Below are positions 1-12,475 of a stretch of 64,000 nucleotides of DNA, in pieces; positions within the stretch are counted from its first letter, which is position 1, and the number at the start of each line of letters is the position of its first letter. The notes under the pieces were generated by a model. That model searched no databases and was not told the origin of the DNA. It worked only from the letters and a program-made list of their open reading frames with translations. The position numbers were made by a program, and so were the translations under genes. Origin of the DNA: Zingiber officinale (taxonomy: Eukaryota; Streptophyta; Magnoliopsida; Zingiberales; Zingiberaceae); the NCBI RefSeq assembly GCF_018446385.1, contig NC_056002.1, positions 41,677,671-41,741,670 of the forward strand, in the 5' to 3' direction.

Positions 1-2582
1 CACTTCTGAATTTCCTTCCGAAATTCAAAAACCTCTAGAAAATCACAGAAAATTCGAAAAATTGTGAAATTTTGAGGATACATTCCTCATAACATATACT
101 ATCATGGAAAAATAGTTTTAGATGAAAATAGTTTCCATTTTCAAATCTTGATACAAAATTCGAAAACTTTGAAATAGTTCAAAGTTAACTCAACTTTGTA
201 TCACAATGTTCAATGATGAATGCTATCACTAGAAAAGCTTCATCAAGGTTTTTCAAATCAATTTTAAAACGCTTTTAAAACCATTTGAATTTAGGACCAT
301 AATCTTAGGGCTAGATGTACATGACTTGTACACAAGCTTTCCCTATGATCCTTAATTTCTTGAATTAGGGTCATCTAGGTACAAGAACTATGCACCTTGA
401 TCCTAACTCATGATCCTAATATCTCACACACATTTAAAGTGTATCAACACATCCAAGTCAATTTTGATGTGAGATATGGGTTTAGGTATCTTAGACTAAG
501 GTCTCATGCATTTTCTAAACACAAATTTGATCTCAATATCAAAGTGTGTTTTTCATCCTTAAATCAATTCAATTGATTACTAATGCAAGAGATGATGACA
601 TGGCATAAAGTTTGAAACGAAACTAACACATGACATATAGATAACCTAAGCATTATCATGACATTTCAAATGATAATAAAATAAATATGATGTCATGGCA
701 TGGCATATGGCAACCAATCATGGCAAGTTAGCACAAATAAAATACCTAAATCCCTATCTAAGTATCCTTAGCCTTAGCTAACTTAAAATCTAACCCTAGA
801 TTGCCCATATATCCCTAAGAGAAAACCAAAATCCCAATTATGGTATTTCTCTAGGTTTTCCTCAAATTGTGCCACTTAAGATTAAAAATGATATTTCCAC
901 CATTAGGCACATTTAGCTCTTCAAAGGAGTAAATGATAATTCCATTTCATTTTCAAAAGTTCTCAAAACCTTGAAAATGCTCCTTGAGTGTCAATTTCCT
1001 CAAAGTTGGGTTAACTACCCTTCTTATTGGAGTTGACACTCTCTAACCCATTTATGGGGTAGAGAAGATGCTCCTAGGAACCCAATACCTATTTGAGCTC
1101 ATTGGGTTCACTAAATATTCACTAGGGATAACTTCCCTAGCAACCCTCCTAATGAGCCTCTTAGGCTTTAAAGCCTTGGTCATTTGGGTCTCATCAAGGT
1201 CAACTATAGGGGTGACTCCTCTTGTGACCTTGGTAATGGTCTTCCTAGCCCTAGGTTTTGTTCCATAATCAAATGGAACATTGTGGTAAGTGGGCTTCAC
1301 CATTTGGGACTTAGGTTTGTGACCCAAACCTTTCTTGTCCTTGGACTTGGGTTTTTGACTCTTAAACCCTAGAGATGACTTCTCCATGTTTTTAAGAGCC
1401 TTTTCCAAAGTATCAAGTCTTGACCTCAAGACTTGATTCTCCTTCTCTAATACCTCAATTTTGATTTGTCATTTTTCTTGAGGCATTCCTAGGCATGTGT
1501 CTAGTTGATTTGGGATTCCTACCTAGGTTCTCCTTAACCTTAGATGAGGTAATTCTAGGGTTGGCTTTCCTAGTGTTATCCTTATCTAGGCTCACATGTT
1601 TGGCACCTAAGCATGTGTATCGATTTCTAATGTTATCATGCTTATCATTATTGACTAGTGCAATAAAATTTCTAGCATGCATCTTACTAGTATTGCACGA
1701 ATGAGACTTAAATGATACCTTAGGGTTTGCCTTAGCTCCCCCTATAGAAGTGCTCGGTCTCTTGCCCTTGTGAGGTTGCCTCCCCCTCGGACAATGACTC
1801 CGATAATGTCCCCTTCGCTTGCATTGGAAGCACACGATGTGCTCCTTGCCCTTGCGTTTCGGGACTCCGGCTTCCTTGACCCTTGGCGCCGGTGGAGTCT
1901 TTCTTACCCTCATTGGACACTTACTCTTGTAATGTCCAAATTCCCTACACTCGAAGCACATTATGTGTAATTTGCTAGAAATTAAAATGCTTGAGTTACC
2001 TAGGGTTGAGGATGGATGAACGCTCTCATCTTCATCCCTTTCGGAGGTAGAAGCTTCTTCTTCTTGCTCCGATCTTGAAGAGGAACTCTCCTCCTCTTCT
2101 TCTTTAGATGTTGAGTGGCCCTCAACTTCTAAATCTTCTCCTCCATGATGTGAGCTACTTGGCTCACTTAGCTCCTCTTCATGGCTTGAATTTGAGCTTC
2201 CCTCATGGAACTTGGCCAAGTTATCCATAATTCCTTGGCATTGTTGTAACCTATCTTACACAAGATGTTAGTAGGCAATGAAAATTCAATTATTCTCGTT
2301 ACCTCTTCGTTGATTTCGGATTTGTGAATTTGTTCTCTTGTCCACTCCTTCTTCTCAAGTGGTTTTCCTTCCTTATCCACCGGAGGAGTAAAACCTTCTT
2401 GTACACAAAACCAATTCATTATGTTAGTCATAAGAAAGTACTTCATCCTTACCTTCCAATACGCGAAGTCGCCGCATTCGTAGAAGGGTGGAATGGTGAT
2501 GTCTTCTCCATAGAGATCCATTCTCTAGCTTTGCTCCCACGGGTGTTGATTCGATGAAGAGCGACCTCGCTCTGATACCACT
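1..2582 (-). mobile_element. Element 1 internal part: Ty1-copia (Sirevirus-like) gag and non-coding tail
   Basis: Minus-strand internal region of an LTR retrotransposon that runs off the left edge. A primer-binding site matching the 3' end of initiator Met-tRNA (tggtatcagagc on the minus strand) lies at about 2569-2581, next to the LTR. Gag-like coding runs from about 2521 to 1052. It shows the N-terminal gag signature PPFYE...YWKVRM, an acidic Ser/Glu-rich stretch, and two CCHC zinc knuckles (CFECREFGHYKSKC and CFQCKRRGHYRSHC). It ends in a Lys-rich region closing with NRYWVPR. Positions 1-1051 are AT-rich with no integrase or reverse transcriptase, as in the gag-only element 5. The copy is broken in a few places. 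Confidence 0.8.
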
Positions 2583-4511
2583 TGTTAGGATCCTTCGTAC
2601 TCGGCTAGAGAGGGGGGGTGTGAATAGCCGCCCCAAATCGATCGCGTTTCTTCCTACAATTCGTTAGCGCAGCGGAAAAACAAACAAGGAAACGAAAACA
2701 AGAAGATCAAACCTCAACGCGTCGATGTAACGAGGTTCGGAGATGATACTCCTACTCCTCGGCGTGTCCGTAAGGTGGACGAAGCCTCTCAATCCGTCGA
2801 TGGATGAGTCCCCGGAGAACCGGCTAATAATATACTCCTTGTGGGTGGAGAAACCTCACCACAATCTTTTGCAACAGCAAACAAAGGAGTACAACAATAG
2901 AGACAACAAACAAGAACAATAGAAATTGTAAAACACTTGCTTGCCTCTTGTTGTCGACTGGAACCTTGATGAAGCAGCAGCTTCTCAGATCCAGCATCTA
3001 GAACACCAGCAGGAAACTCACGCAGAGCTTCAGCAGCGATGAGAGCTCAGCAAAGCTCAAGAGCACACCAGCAGCTCAGTAGTCGAAGAGCAGAAGCTCA
3101 AGAAGAAAGGAAGTATATTTGCCCTGTAGAAGCCCTCAGCCCCTTTATACCTGCGAAGGAGAAACAACGAAGAAACTAGCTGTTGCGTCGCAACGGCTAG
3201 AACTCTGATCGGTCTACGGACCGATCAGGACCTGTGCTGATCGGTCCCCGCATCGACCGCCGCGTACGTAGCCATCAGGCATTCGACGGCCTGGACCGAT
3301 CAGAGATACCGATCGGTCCACGCACCGATCCTAACTCCGGCCGTGCTTCCGCGACATCCTCGATCGGTCCCTGCATCGATCAGATATGGCCTCGACGGTC
3401 CGTGGACCGATCACCGCCTTTCTTTTCGCTGGCCGATCGGTCACCGTATCGACAAGAATCGAACAGAGCTTGTTGTATCCGATCGGTCATCGACCGATCG
3501 AGAAAACAGACACCGATCGGTCCGGTGACCGATCCAGCTTGGTTTTTGCCCAAACCAAGTCCCAAGACTTCAAACCAATATCCGTCAACCTTGACCTATT
3601 GGTACTTCATCCCAGCATCCGGTCACCCTTGACTGCGAACTCCTCGCCAAGTATCCGTCAATCCCTTTGACCTACTTGGACTTTCCAACACCGAAGTCCG
3701 ATCATCCCCGATCCATCTGATTTTCCTTGCCCGGCTTCACTCACGGGACTTTCACCGGCTTCACTCACCAGATTTCCACACCGCCTAACATCCCGCTTAG
3801 GACTTTCTCACCGCCTCGGCTTCACTCACCGTGACTTTCCCACCGCCTCGGCTTCACTCACCGTGACTTTCCACACCGCCTAACATCCCAGCTTAGGACT
3901 TTCCCATTCACCTAGCTTCACTCACTAGGATTTTCACCGCTTCCTCTGGATTTTCCAATGCCCGGCTTCACTCACCGTGACTTTCACCTTCACCTAGCTT
4001 CACTCACTAGGATTTTCACCGATTCACTCACCAGATTTCCACCGGCTTCACTCACTGTGACTTTTCCCGTCCAAACTCCCTGCTTGGACTTTCCCGCCAA
4101 GTCTCCATACTTGGACTTTTCACGTGCCAAGCTCCCACTTTTCCTTCCAGCCAAGTCTCCATACTTGGACTTTTCCGGCCAAGTCTCCATGCTTGGACTT
4201 TTCCAGTGCCAAGCTCCCTGCTTGGACTTTTCCGTGCCAAGTCTTCATACTTGGACTTTTCCCGAATCAGGTCAACCAGGTCAACCTTGACCTACGGTTG
4301 CACCAATAATCTCCCAAACATCTATTCTTGTCCCACGTCAAGAATAGAACTCTCTCACGAGTGTCAAACATCAACATGCAACACAACTAGGTCAACCTTG
4401 ACCTAAGGTTGCACTGACAATCTTCCCAAGTCAAACATCAAAATACAACTCGAGTCACGTCAACTCGAGTCGGGTCAACCAGGTCAACCTTGACCTAGGG
4501 TTGCACCAACA
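2583..4511 (-). repeat. 5' LTR of element 1
   Basis: A 1.93-kb LTR, read on the minus strand from TGTTGGTGCAACCC (4511) to ATCCTAACA (2583), followed by the primer-binding site. A TATA box (GTATAAAGGG on the minus strand) lies at 3141-3150. Just upstream of it, at 3207-3535, are seven GATCGGTC and five GACCGATC words. The part from 3660 to 4300 is a degenerate run of 'cttggacttttcc' and 'ggcttcactcacc' units. The LTR interrupts the reverse transcriptase of element 2 at 4511/4512, so this insertion is younger than element 2. Confidence 0.85.
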
Positions 4512-6922
4512 GATACTTCCTTAGAGTCACTCATTTTGAATTTTTTGAGCATCTCTTGAGTGTATTTCGTCTGATGGACATAAATTCCATCTCGAGTTTG
4601 TTTGATTTCAAGTCCAAGGAAGAATGTCAATTCTCCTACTAGACTCATCTCAAACTCACTTTCCATGTGAGAAATAAATTCATTCAAATAGCCCTTGTTA
4701 TTTGAGCCACAAATTATGTCATCGACATACACTTGGGCTACAAAAATATTTTCACTATCTCTACGCAGAAATAGTGTTGGGTCTATTTGGCCTCTTACAA
4801 AACCCTTTTCTAGTAAATATGTTGACAACCTTTCGTACCAAGCTTGTGGTGCTTGTTTAAGCCCATAAAGTGCTTTCTTGAGCTTGTACACGTGGTTTGG
4901 AGATTCGGTATTCACAAACCCCGGTGGTTGTTCAACATAAACTTCTTCTTTAATAAAGCCATTTAAGAAGGTGGATTTAACATCCATTTGATAGAGCTTG
5001 AAACCTCTATGTGCAGCAAAAGCTAGCATCAAACGAATGGACTCTAATCGGGCCACGGGAGCATAAGTCTCATCATAATCGAGACCTTCGACTTGACTAT
5101 AGCCCTTGGCTACAAGTCTTGCCTTGTTTCTTACAACTTCTCCCTTTTGATTTAACTTATTTTTGAAGACCCATTTAGTTCCAATAATGGTGGTCTTCTT
5201 AGGTCTAGGAACTAAGTCTCACACTTGGCTCCTTTCAAATTGACCTAACTCATCTTGCATAGCTATGATCCAATCAGGATCGCGCAATGCCTCATCAACT
5301 AATTTTGGTTCAATCTCTGAAATCAATGCGACTTCATTAGACTCATTTCTAAAGAATGACCTAGTCCTGACCCCCTGTTGGATGTCTCCCACAATTTGGT
5401 CTTGGGGATGACTAGTGGCTATCCTAGATTGTCTTGGTGTTGGTGGTGCCTCAAGAATGGTCTCACTAGGCACAGGCAAGGACTCAATATCAGGCAAAGG
5501 ATCAGATTGAGTTCTTTGTTGCCTTTGCTCATCATCATCAGAGTCAACTTCGACTCTTTCTATGTTTCGATCATTCAAACTTAGCCTTCTAAGTTCAAAT
5601 TCAATTTCTCCTACATCCCTTGATTGATCATTTAAGTTAGGGATTTCTTCAAAAGCTACATCAGAGGACTCTTCAATCAATTTAGTCCTATTGTTGTAGA
5701 CTCGATAGGCTTTGCTGGTGAGCGAGTACCCGACCAGTATCCCTTCATCAGCCTTGGCCGAAAATTTTCCAAGATGGTCCTTGGTGTTCAAAATAAACAC
5801 CTTACAACCAAACACCCTAAGATGTTTAATTGTAGGGGGTTTTCCAAACCAAAATTCATGGGGAGTCTTTCCTAAAAACCTATGTATCAGGATTCGATTT
5901 TGCACATAGCAAGATGTATTTACAGCTTCAGCCCATAAGTAACTCGGTAGTGAGTACTCATTGAGCATACTTCGTGCAGCCTCTTGTAAGACTCGGTTCT
6001 TTCTCTCCACAACCCCATTTTGCTGTGGGGTCCTTGGAGTAGAGAACTCATGCCTATATCCCTTTTCTTGACAGAATTCTAAAAACTTATGATTTTGAAA
6101 TTCCCCACCATGATCACTTCTAATGGTTTTAATTGTTGTTGATTTTTCATTTTCAGTTCTTCTACAAAAGGAAATAAAAATATCTATGGTTTGATCCTTA
6201 GTTTTCAAAAAGAAGGTCCATGTATACCTAGTAAAGTCATCAATAATCACTAAACAGTATCTACTTCCATTTAATGAAATAACACTACTGCAATCAAACA
6301 AATCCATATGTAATAAGTCTAAGGCAGTAGTTGTACTTACAACGCTTTTACCTTTATGAGGCGCTTTAGTTTGCTTACCCTTCTGACATGCATCACACAA
6401 TTTGGTCTTTTGGTACTTGATGCTTGGTAAGCCTCGCACTAACCCTTTGTTGACCAGCTTCCGGATATTCTTCATATTCACATGAGCCAACCTCCTATGC
6501 CAAAGCCACGATTCTTCTTCTTTTGACATGAAACACTTAGCAAGAGCATTAGTAGCACTTTTAAAAGAAACTTGATAAATGTTATCTACCCTTGTGTCTA
6601 CTAGTACCGTGTCAAGTGTGTCAATGTTTTTGACTAGACATTGACTCGAATGAAACTCAATTGTGTAACCCGTATCACACAATTGACTGACACTTAGGAG
6701 ATTAAAAGTCATCCCCTTGACTAGAAGGACATTCTTGATTTGGAGATATTCGGATATATGAATGTCTCCAACCCCTATAACCTTAAGGCTACCATTATTA
6801 CCAAAGGACACATTACCTCTATTTTTGTTTTGAATGGTAGAAAATAGTGACTTGTCCCCGGTCATGTGCTTGGAGCATCCACTATCAACAAACCAAGTTG
6901 ATAGACGCTCCCCCTTTACCAA
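4512..6922 (-). mobile_element. Element 2 pol: Ty1-copia protease, integrase and start of reverse transcriptase
   Basis: Long minus-strand coding region of a Ty1-copia element. In order it shows the protease start (STWFVDSGCSKHMTGD, aspartic-protease type), the integrase zinc finger (HRRLAH...CDACQKGKQ), the integrase core (LLHMDLFD, IIDDFTRYTW, RSDHGGEF, TPQQNGVVERKNR), and the start of the reverse transcriptase (KSTFLNG...[33 protein letters not shown]). Reverse transcriptase stops at 4512 where the element 1 LTR is inserted; the remainder should lie beyond the left edge. The motifs are of Sirevirus type. The copy is split by the insertion and has at least one further break. Confidence 0.9.
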
Positions 6923-6925
6923 TGC

Positions 6926-8587
6926 CTACAAGACACGAAAGATAGATGTTTTAGGTACCCAAATCTTGGGACCTAATGCATCTACAATGAAAGACTTAGG
7001 CACCCATGCCTTTGTTACCTTCTTCCTAGTCTCATGAACCCTAGAAACATGCGATCTATGAAATTGGGTTCTTGACACTAAAGAAATAAAGCTAGACTCC
7101 TTAGGTTGGTATCCTAATCCAGCCTTGTTGTAGACCGCCCTTTGGGCATTTAGAATCATGTCTAGGGTCTTAGAGCTAGTTGAGAATTTTTCAAGCATTT
7201 TCTTGAGTTTCTCAACCTCACCCTTCAAGGCCTTGTTCTCATCCTCAAGGACCTCTAGATGTAGGTCATCAACCTCATCTTCCCTAAGGGCCCTCAAGTT
7301 TTCTACTTCTTCTTTTAATGATTTATTTTCTGTTTTTGATTTTTTAAGCAAGGTAGACAAATGTGTAATAGTCTTATAGCATTTTTCTAAGTGAGAAGAG
7401 GTTACCTCTTCATCATCCGAAGATGATGAAGCCGCGGCTGAAGTGCTTGAGTCATCACTCTCGGACTCGGACTCCTCCCTTGCCATGAGTGCCAATTGTC
7501 GAGTACTCTTCTCCTTCTTCTCTTGCTCCTCCGATGAGCTTGAGGAAGATTCATCCCAAGTGGCCTTGAGAGCTTTCTTCTTCTTGGCTCTTTCCTCCTT
7601 CTTTTTGGCCCGTTCCTCCTTCTTGAGTTTTGGACACTCACTCCGGTAGTGGCCTTTCTTGCTACACTCATAACATGTAACATTAGTCTTATCGATATTT
7701 TGATCATTAGGTTTACCTTTTCCTTTGTATCTTCGGCTTCTTCTCATAATTCTCCTCACGAAGTTGGCCATCTCGCTTGATGATGATCCGCCTTCATCAT
7801 CAGACTCGGAGGAGGATGTAGATGAAGAAATCTCTTTCTCCTTCTTCTTTTCCCTCTTTCTTCTTCCATCCTTGTTCTTTGGTCCTGCAACTAAGGCAAT
7901 ACCTTTCTCTCTTTGACCTTTGTTAGCAAGTTCATGAAGTTCCATTTCACAAAAGAATTCGTCTAATTTAACAATGGAAAGATCCTTGGAAACCTTGTAG
8001 GCATCTACCATAGATGACCACAAGGCATTCCTTGGAAAGGCTTTAAGAGCATACCTTACTAGATCATGATTCTCCAAGCGTTCATCTACGGAATGTAGAC
8101 CATTGATGATTTCCTTGAACCTCCCATGTAGTTCACTTACCGTTTCATTTTCCTTCATGGTGAGATTTTGTAGTTGATTCAAGAATAGGTCCCTCTTGGC
8201 TATCCGAGAATCACGAGATCCTTCTTGGAGCTCGATAAGCTTGTTCCATAAATCTTTTTCACTCGAGAATGGACCTACCTTGACGAGTTGGTCCTTGGCA
8301 ATCCCACATTGTAAGGTGACTACCGCCTTGGCATCGGCTTGCCCTTTACGAGTTTGTTCGGTAGACCACCTTGATGAATCGAGTTCTTTACCTTCTTCGT
8401 CCTTCGGTGGTGTGAATCCTTCCTTGACCGAGAACCACATGGAGATATCAGTCTTGAGGTAATACTCCATGCGACTCTTCCAATACTGAAAATCTGCTCC
8501 ATCGAAGAAGGGTGGTCTGTTGGTGCTGAATCCTTCCTTCATGGCCATCTTCTTGCTCCTTAGGATGTTAGTCCAGATGAAGAGCAC
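6926..8587 (-). mobile_element. Element 2 gag
   Basis: Open minus-strand gag frame of about 550 codons. It begins near the primer-binding site (minus-strand tggtatcagagcc, about 8590-8602). The N-terminal region carries RPPFFDGADFQYWKSRMEYYL, typical of Sirevirus-like gags. One CCHC knuckle (CYECSKKGHYRSEC) follows a Lys/Ser-rich stretch. A Glu/Lys coiled-coil segment follows, and the protein ends with WVPK motifs. Pol begins directly afterwards. The frame looks whole, although the element as a whole is split by element 1. Confidence 0.9.
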
Positions 8588-8603
8588 CAGGCTCTGATAC
8601 CAC

Positions 8604-10458
8604 TTGTTAGGATCTTAGATGGCTAGAGGGGGGGTGAATAGCCTCTTAAAAACTTAAACACAAATTTCTACAAAGAAACCTGTTAGCACAGCGGAATTAG
8701 GAAACTAAAAACAAAGAGGAAACAAGCACATTAACACACGGATTTACGAGGTTCGGGAAGAACTTGCCCCTACTCCTCGGCGTGTCCGTAAGGTGGGCGA
8801 CCCCTTAATCTTCGGTAGATCACACCCCGGATAAATTTCGGCTAAAAATACTCCTTCTCGGTGGAGTAACCTCTCCACAAAGTCTCAAGAAATATATATG
8901 TTAAAGTACAAGACTTACAGAGCTCGGTGGCAAAGAAGAATGAACTAACGCTTACAACCACGCGAGGATCAGTGGAAACAGGGAACTCACAGATCACAGT
9001 ATCTCACCCGAGAGCTCAAGAACTTAGCACCCCTCAACGATCAACAGAACATTTTTTCACTTTCTTGCTTTCTTGTTGTTCTTTCCTCTCGCTTTTTACT
9101 GCTTCTTAAGCCCCTATTCTCTGCTATCACGGATCGTGGTCAAACTGCACAGAATCATCGCTGCAGCCAATCCCTCTTCCTCCTTACCTGGTTCTCTGAA
9201 CTCACACCAATGAAATCACAGTCTTCACTGGTGTCTTCTGAGCTCGAACCAATCACCAGGAGTCAAGCGGATCGCAGCCGATCACACCAGTAGCCGTTGA
9301 TGCTTCAAATGCACCATGCGCCGCGAATCACAGCAGAAAGGCCATTTGTCGTATTCCTCTTATGGACTTAATTTGAAATTAGGCTTGGAATGATACCTGT
9401 GATCCTGCAAACTCAAAAGCTAACAGCACAGAGGGTTATATCACATGAATCAGGTAGATCAAATGCAGTGGAGGAATCGCAGAAACAGCGAACAATTGTG
9501 TGTGGATCGGTCACCAGACCGATCCATGGACCGATCAGGACATATCCTGATCGGTCCGCAGCTTGTCTGATCAGTCGTGGAGACCGATCAGACTGCAAGT
9601 GGATCGGTCACCAGACCGATCCACTGCCTTCTTCTCTTCGCAATACTATCTCCTGATCGGTCTCCAAGACCGATCAGATTGCACTCAGTGTGCTACTGAG
9701 TGTTTCCTGATCGGTCTACAGACCGATCAGATTACACTCAGTGTGCTACTGAGTGTTTCCTGATCGGTCACCAGACCGATCCACTGTCTTATGTATCACT
9801 GGATCGGTCTGCCGACCGATCCAATGTACCATGGAATGTCCACTTAGGTCCCTCTCTGACCTAATCCGGAGAACAAACTACCGAGCCCTCTCCGACTTCG
9901 TCTGGTCCAGAGAACGAGCTACCGAGCCCTCTCCGACTTAGTCAGGTCCAGAGAACGAGCTACCGAGCCCTCTCCGACCTAGTCCGGAGAACGAGCTACC
10001 GAGCCCTCTCCGACTTCGTCAGGTCCAGAGAACGAGCTACCGAGCTCTCTCTGACCTAGCCCGGAGAACGAGCTACCGAGCCCTCTCTGACTTCGTCCGG
10101 TCCAGAGGACGACCTACCGAGCCCTCTCCGACCTAGTCCGAAGAACGAGCTACCGAGCCCTCTCCGACTTCGTCAGGTCCAGAGAACGACCTACCGAGCC
10201 CTCTCTGACCTAGTCCGGAGAAAGAGCTACCGAGCCCTCTCCGACTTCGTTAGGTCCAGAGAACGAGCTACCGAGCCCTCTCTGACCTAGTCCGGAGAAC
10301 GAGCTCTCTCCGACTTCGCGTGCCAAGTTTCCAACTTGGACTTTTCCCTTCCACTTGATCAACCTTGATCATTAATCAAACCGAGTTTAATTAACATCTG
10401 ATACAAACTTAAATCCGTGTCAACATCAAAACAACAGCCAGGTCAGACTGTATCAACA
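8604..10458 (-). repeat. 5' LTR of element 2
   Basis: A 1.86-kb LTR, read on the minus strand from TGTTGATACAGTC (10458) to the primer-binding site side (8604). Its last ~40 bases, containing the 'ctagagggggggtgaatagcc' type sequence, closely resemble LTR 1, so the two elements belong to related families. Positions 9507-9825 hold seven GATCGGTC and eight GACCGATC words, mostly paired as hairpins. Positions 9850-10320 hold a tandem array. The segment matching the TATA box of LTR 1 is decayed here. The LTR interrupts the reverse transcriptase of element 3. Confidence 0.85.
9850..10320. repeat. Tandem array of about 37-bp units inside LTR 2
   Basis: About a dozen units of the form 'ccggagaacgagctaccgag' plus 'ccctctccgacttcgt'. 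Two variants alternate (gacctagtccggagaac and gacttcgtcaggtccagagaac), giving a longer repeat of about 75 bp. No reading frame of interest was seen in it. Confidence 0.85.
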
Positions 10459-12475
10459 CTGTGGATCTACAAAACCCTCAGGTTGTGTCATGTACACATC
10501 CTCGAGTAGGTTTCCATTCAGAAACGCGGTTTTGACATCCATCTGCCTTATCTCATAGTCATGGTAGGCTGCAATAGCAAGCATGATCCGAATGGACTTA
10601 AACATCGCTACTGGAGAAAAGGTTTCATCATAGTCAATACCATGAATCTGCTTGAAACCTTTAGCTACCAAGCGACCCTTATAGATAAGTCCATCCATGT
10701 CAGTCTTTCTCTTAAAGACCCACTTACACCCAATGGGTTTTACCCCTTCAGGTGGATCAACCAAAGTCCATACTTGGTTGGTGTACATGGATTCCATCTC
10801 GGATCTCATGGCTTCTAGCCATTTCTCAGAATCTGGTCTCATCACAGCTTCCTGATAGGTGGTAGGCTCATCCTCTATGAGCACAACGTCATCATGGTCA
10901 GACAAGAGAAATGAGTATCTCTCAGGCTGACGACATACCCTATCAGACCTGCGAAGAGGTAGGTCTACTTGAACTGGTTATTGTTCCTCAACTTCTTGTG
11001 GAACAACATCATCCACAACACTTTGTGGTTCTAGTTCAATTTCCATCGAGGCATCAGTGTTATTGTTCACATCTTGAACTTCTTCAAGATTGAACATGCT
11101 CTCACTAGTCTTTCTAGAAACAAAGTCCCTTTCTAGAAAGACCTCAGTCTTTGCCACAACTACCTTGTGCTGACTGGGAATGTAGAAGTAATATCCCTTA
11201 GTTTCCTTGGGATATCCAATAAAGTAGCACTTGTCAGATTTGGGTCCTAACTTGTCTGAGACTTGACGTCGAACGTAAGCCTCACAACCCCAAATCCTCA
11301 TGAAAGACACCTGGGCATCTCTCCCGGTCCATATCCTATATGGTGTCTTTATCACGGCCTTTGATGGAACTCGGTTGAGTATAAAAGCTGCCGTGTCTAG
11401 AGCATAGCCCCAAAAGAATATCGGAAGATTTGTGTGACTCATCATAGATCGTACCATATCTAATAAGGTACGATTCCTCCTTTCAGATACACCATTCCAC
11501 TGTGGTGTTCCAGGAGGAGTGAGTTGAGATAGAATCCCACACTCAGCTAGGTAGTCACGAAACTCATGGCTAAGGTACTCTCCACCTCGATCTGATTGAA
11601 GTATCTTAATACTCTTGCCTAGCTGGTTCTGTACTTCATTCTTGAATTCTTTGAACTTTTCAAAGGATTCAGACTTATGTGTCATCAAGTACACATAACC
11701 ATATCTACTGAAGTCATCAGTAAATGTGATGAAGTACCTATAACCACCTCTAGCAGCGACATTGAAAGGGCCACATACATCACTATGTATGAGTCTTAAC
11801 AAATCAGTCGCTCTCTCGTTGTGCCCACTAAAGGGAGTCTTGGTCATCTTGCCTTGTAGGCATGACTCGCATATCTCATATGATTCTAAATCAAATGAGT
11901 CCAGCAAACCATCCTTATGGAGCTAGGATAAGCGCTTGTCATTTATATGACCTAAGCGACAGTGCCAGAGGTAGGTTTGGTTCATGTCATTTGACTTGAA
12001 CCTCTTAGTATTTATGTTATAGATAGGGCTCTCAAGGTCTAGAATATAGAGTTCGTTTATCAGAGGTGCACTACAATAGAACATATCGTTTAAATAGACG
12101 GAACAACATTTGTTCTTTATTATAAACGAAAAACCTTTCTTGTCCAAACAAGAAACAGATATAATGTTCTTTGTTAAAGCAGGCACATAACAACAATCAT
12201 CTAATTCTAGTACAAGCCCAGAGGGCAGAGATAGATGGTAAGTTCCTACAGCAATAGCAGCAACCCGTGCTCCATTGCCTACTCGTAGGTCTATCTCACC
12301 CTTCGTCAATGCCCTGCTATTTCTCAGCGCTTGTACATTAGTACAAATGTGCGAAGCACATCCAGTATCTAATACCCATGATGTAGAAATAGATAGATTG
12401 ACTTCTATAACATATATACCTGAAGTGGAAGTCTCACTTCGCTTCTTCTTAAGATCCTCCAAGTATACCTTGTAG
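10459..12475 (-). mobile_element. Element 3 pol: Ty1-copia protease, integrase and start of reverse transcriptase
   Basis: Minus-strand pol of a second copia lineage. The protease-like start contains SWVLDTGCASHICT. The integrase shows LWHCRLGHI, CESCLQGKMTKTPF, the core IHSDVCGPF, ITFTDDFSRYGYVYL, QSDRGGEY, and TPQWNGVSERRNRTLLDMVRSMM. Reverse transcriptase begins with DSEKWLEAMRSEMESM, CKWVFKRKTD and VKTAFLNGNLLEDVYMTQPEGF. It is cut at 10459 by the LTR of element 2, and the rest is expected outside the window. The copy carries a few breaks besides the insertion. Element 6 (plus strand, 38.9-44.5 kb) belongs to the same family. Confidence 0.88.

Noticed and set aside
3234-3670. Open frames with 'DRS' and 'GPR' repeats in LTR 1
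   Set aside because: Translation of the GATCGGTC array; no gene evidence.
9507-9825. Regular palindromes that could suggest a CRISPR array
   Set aside because: Spacing is irregular, units are only 8-9 bases in paired orientation, and the sequence is an LTR in a plant genome.
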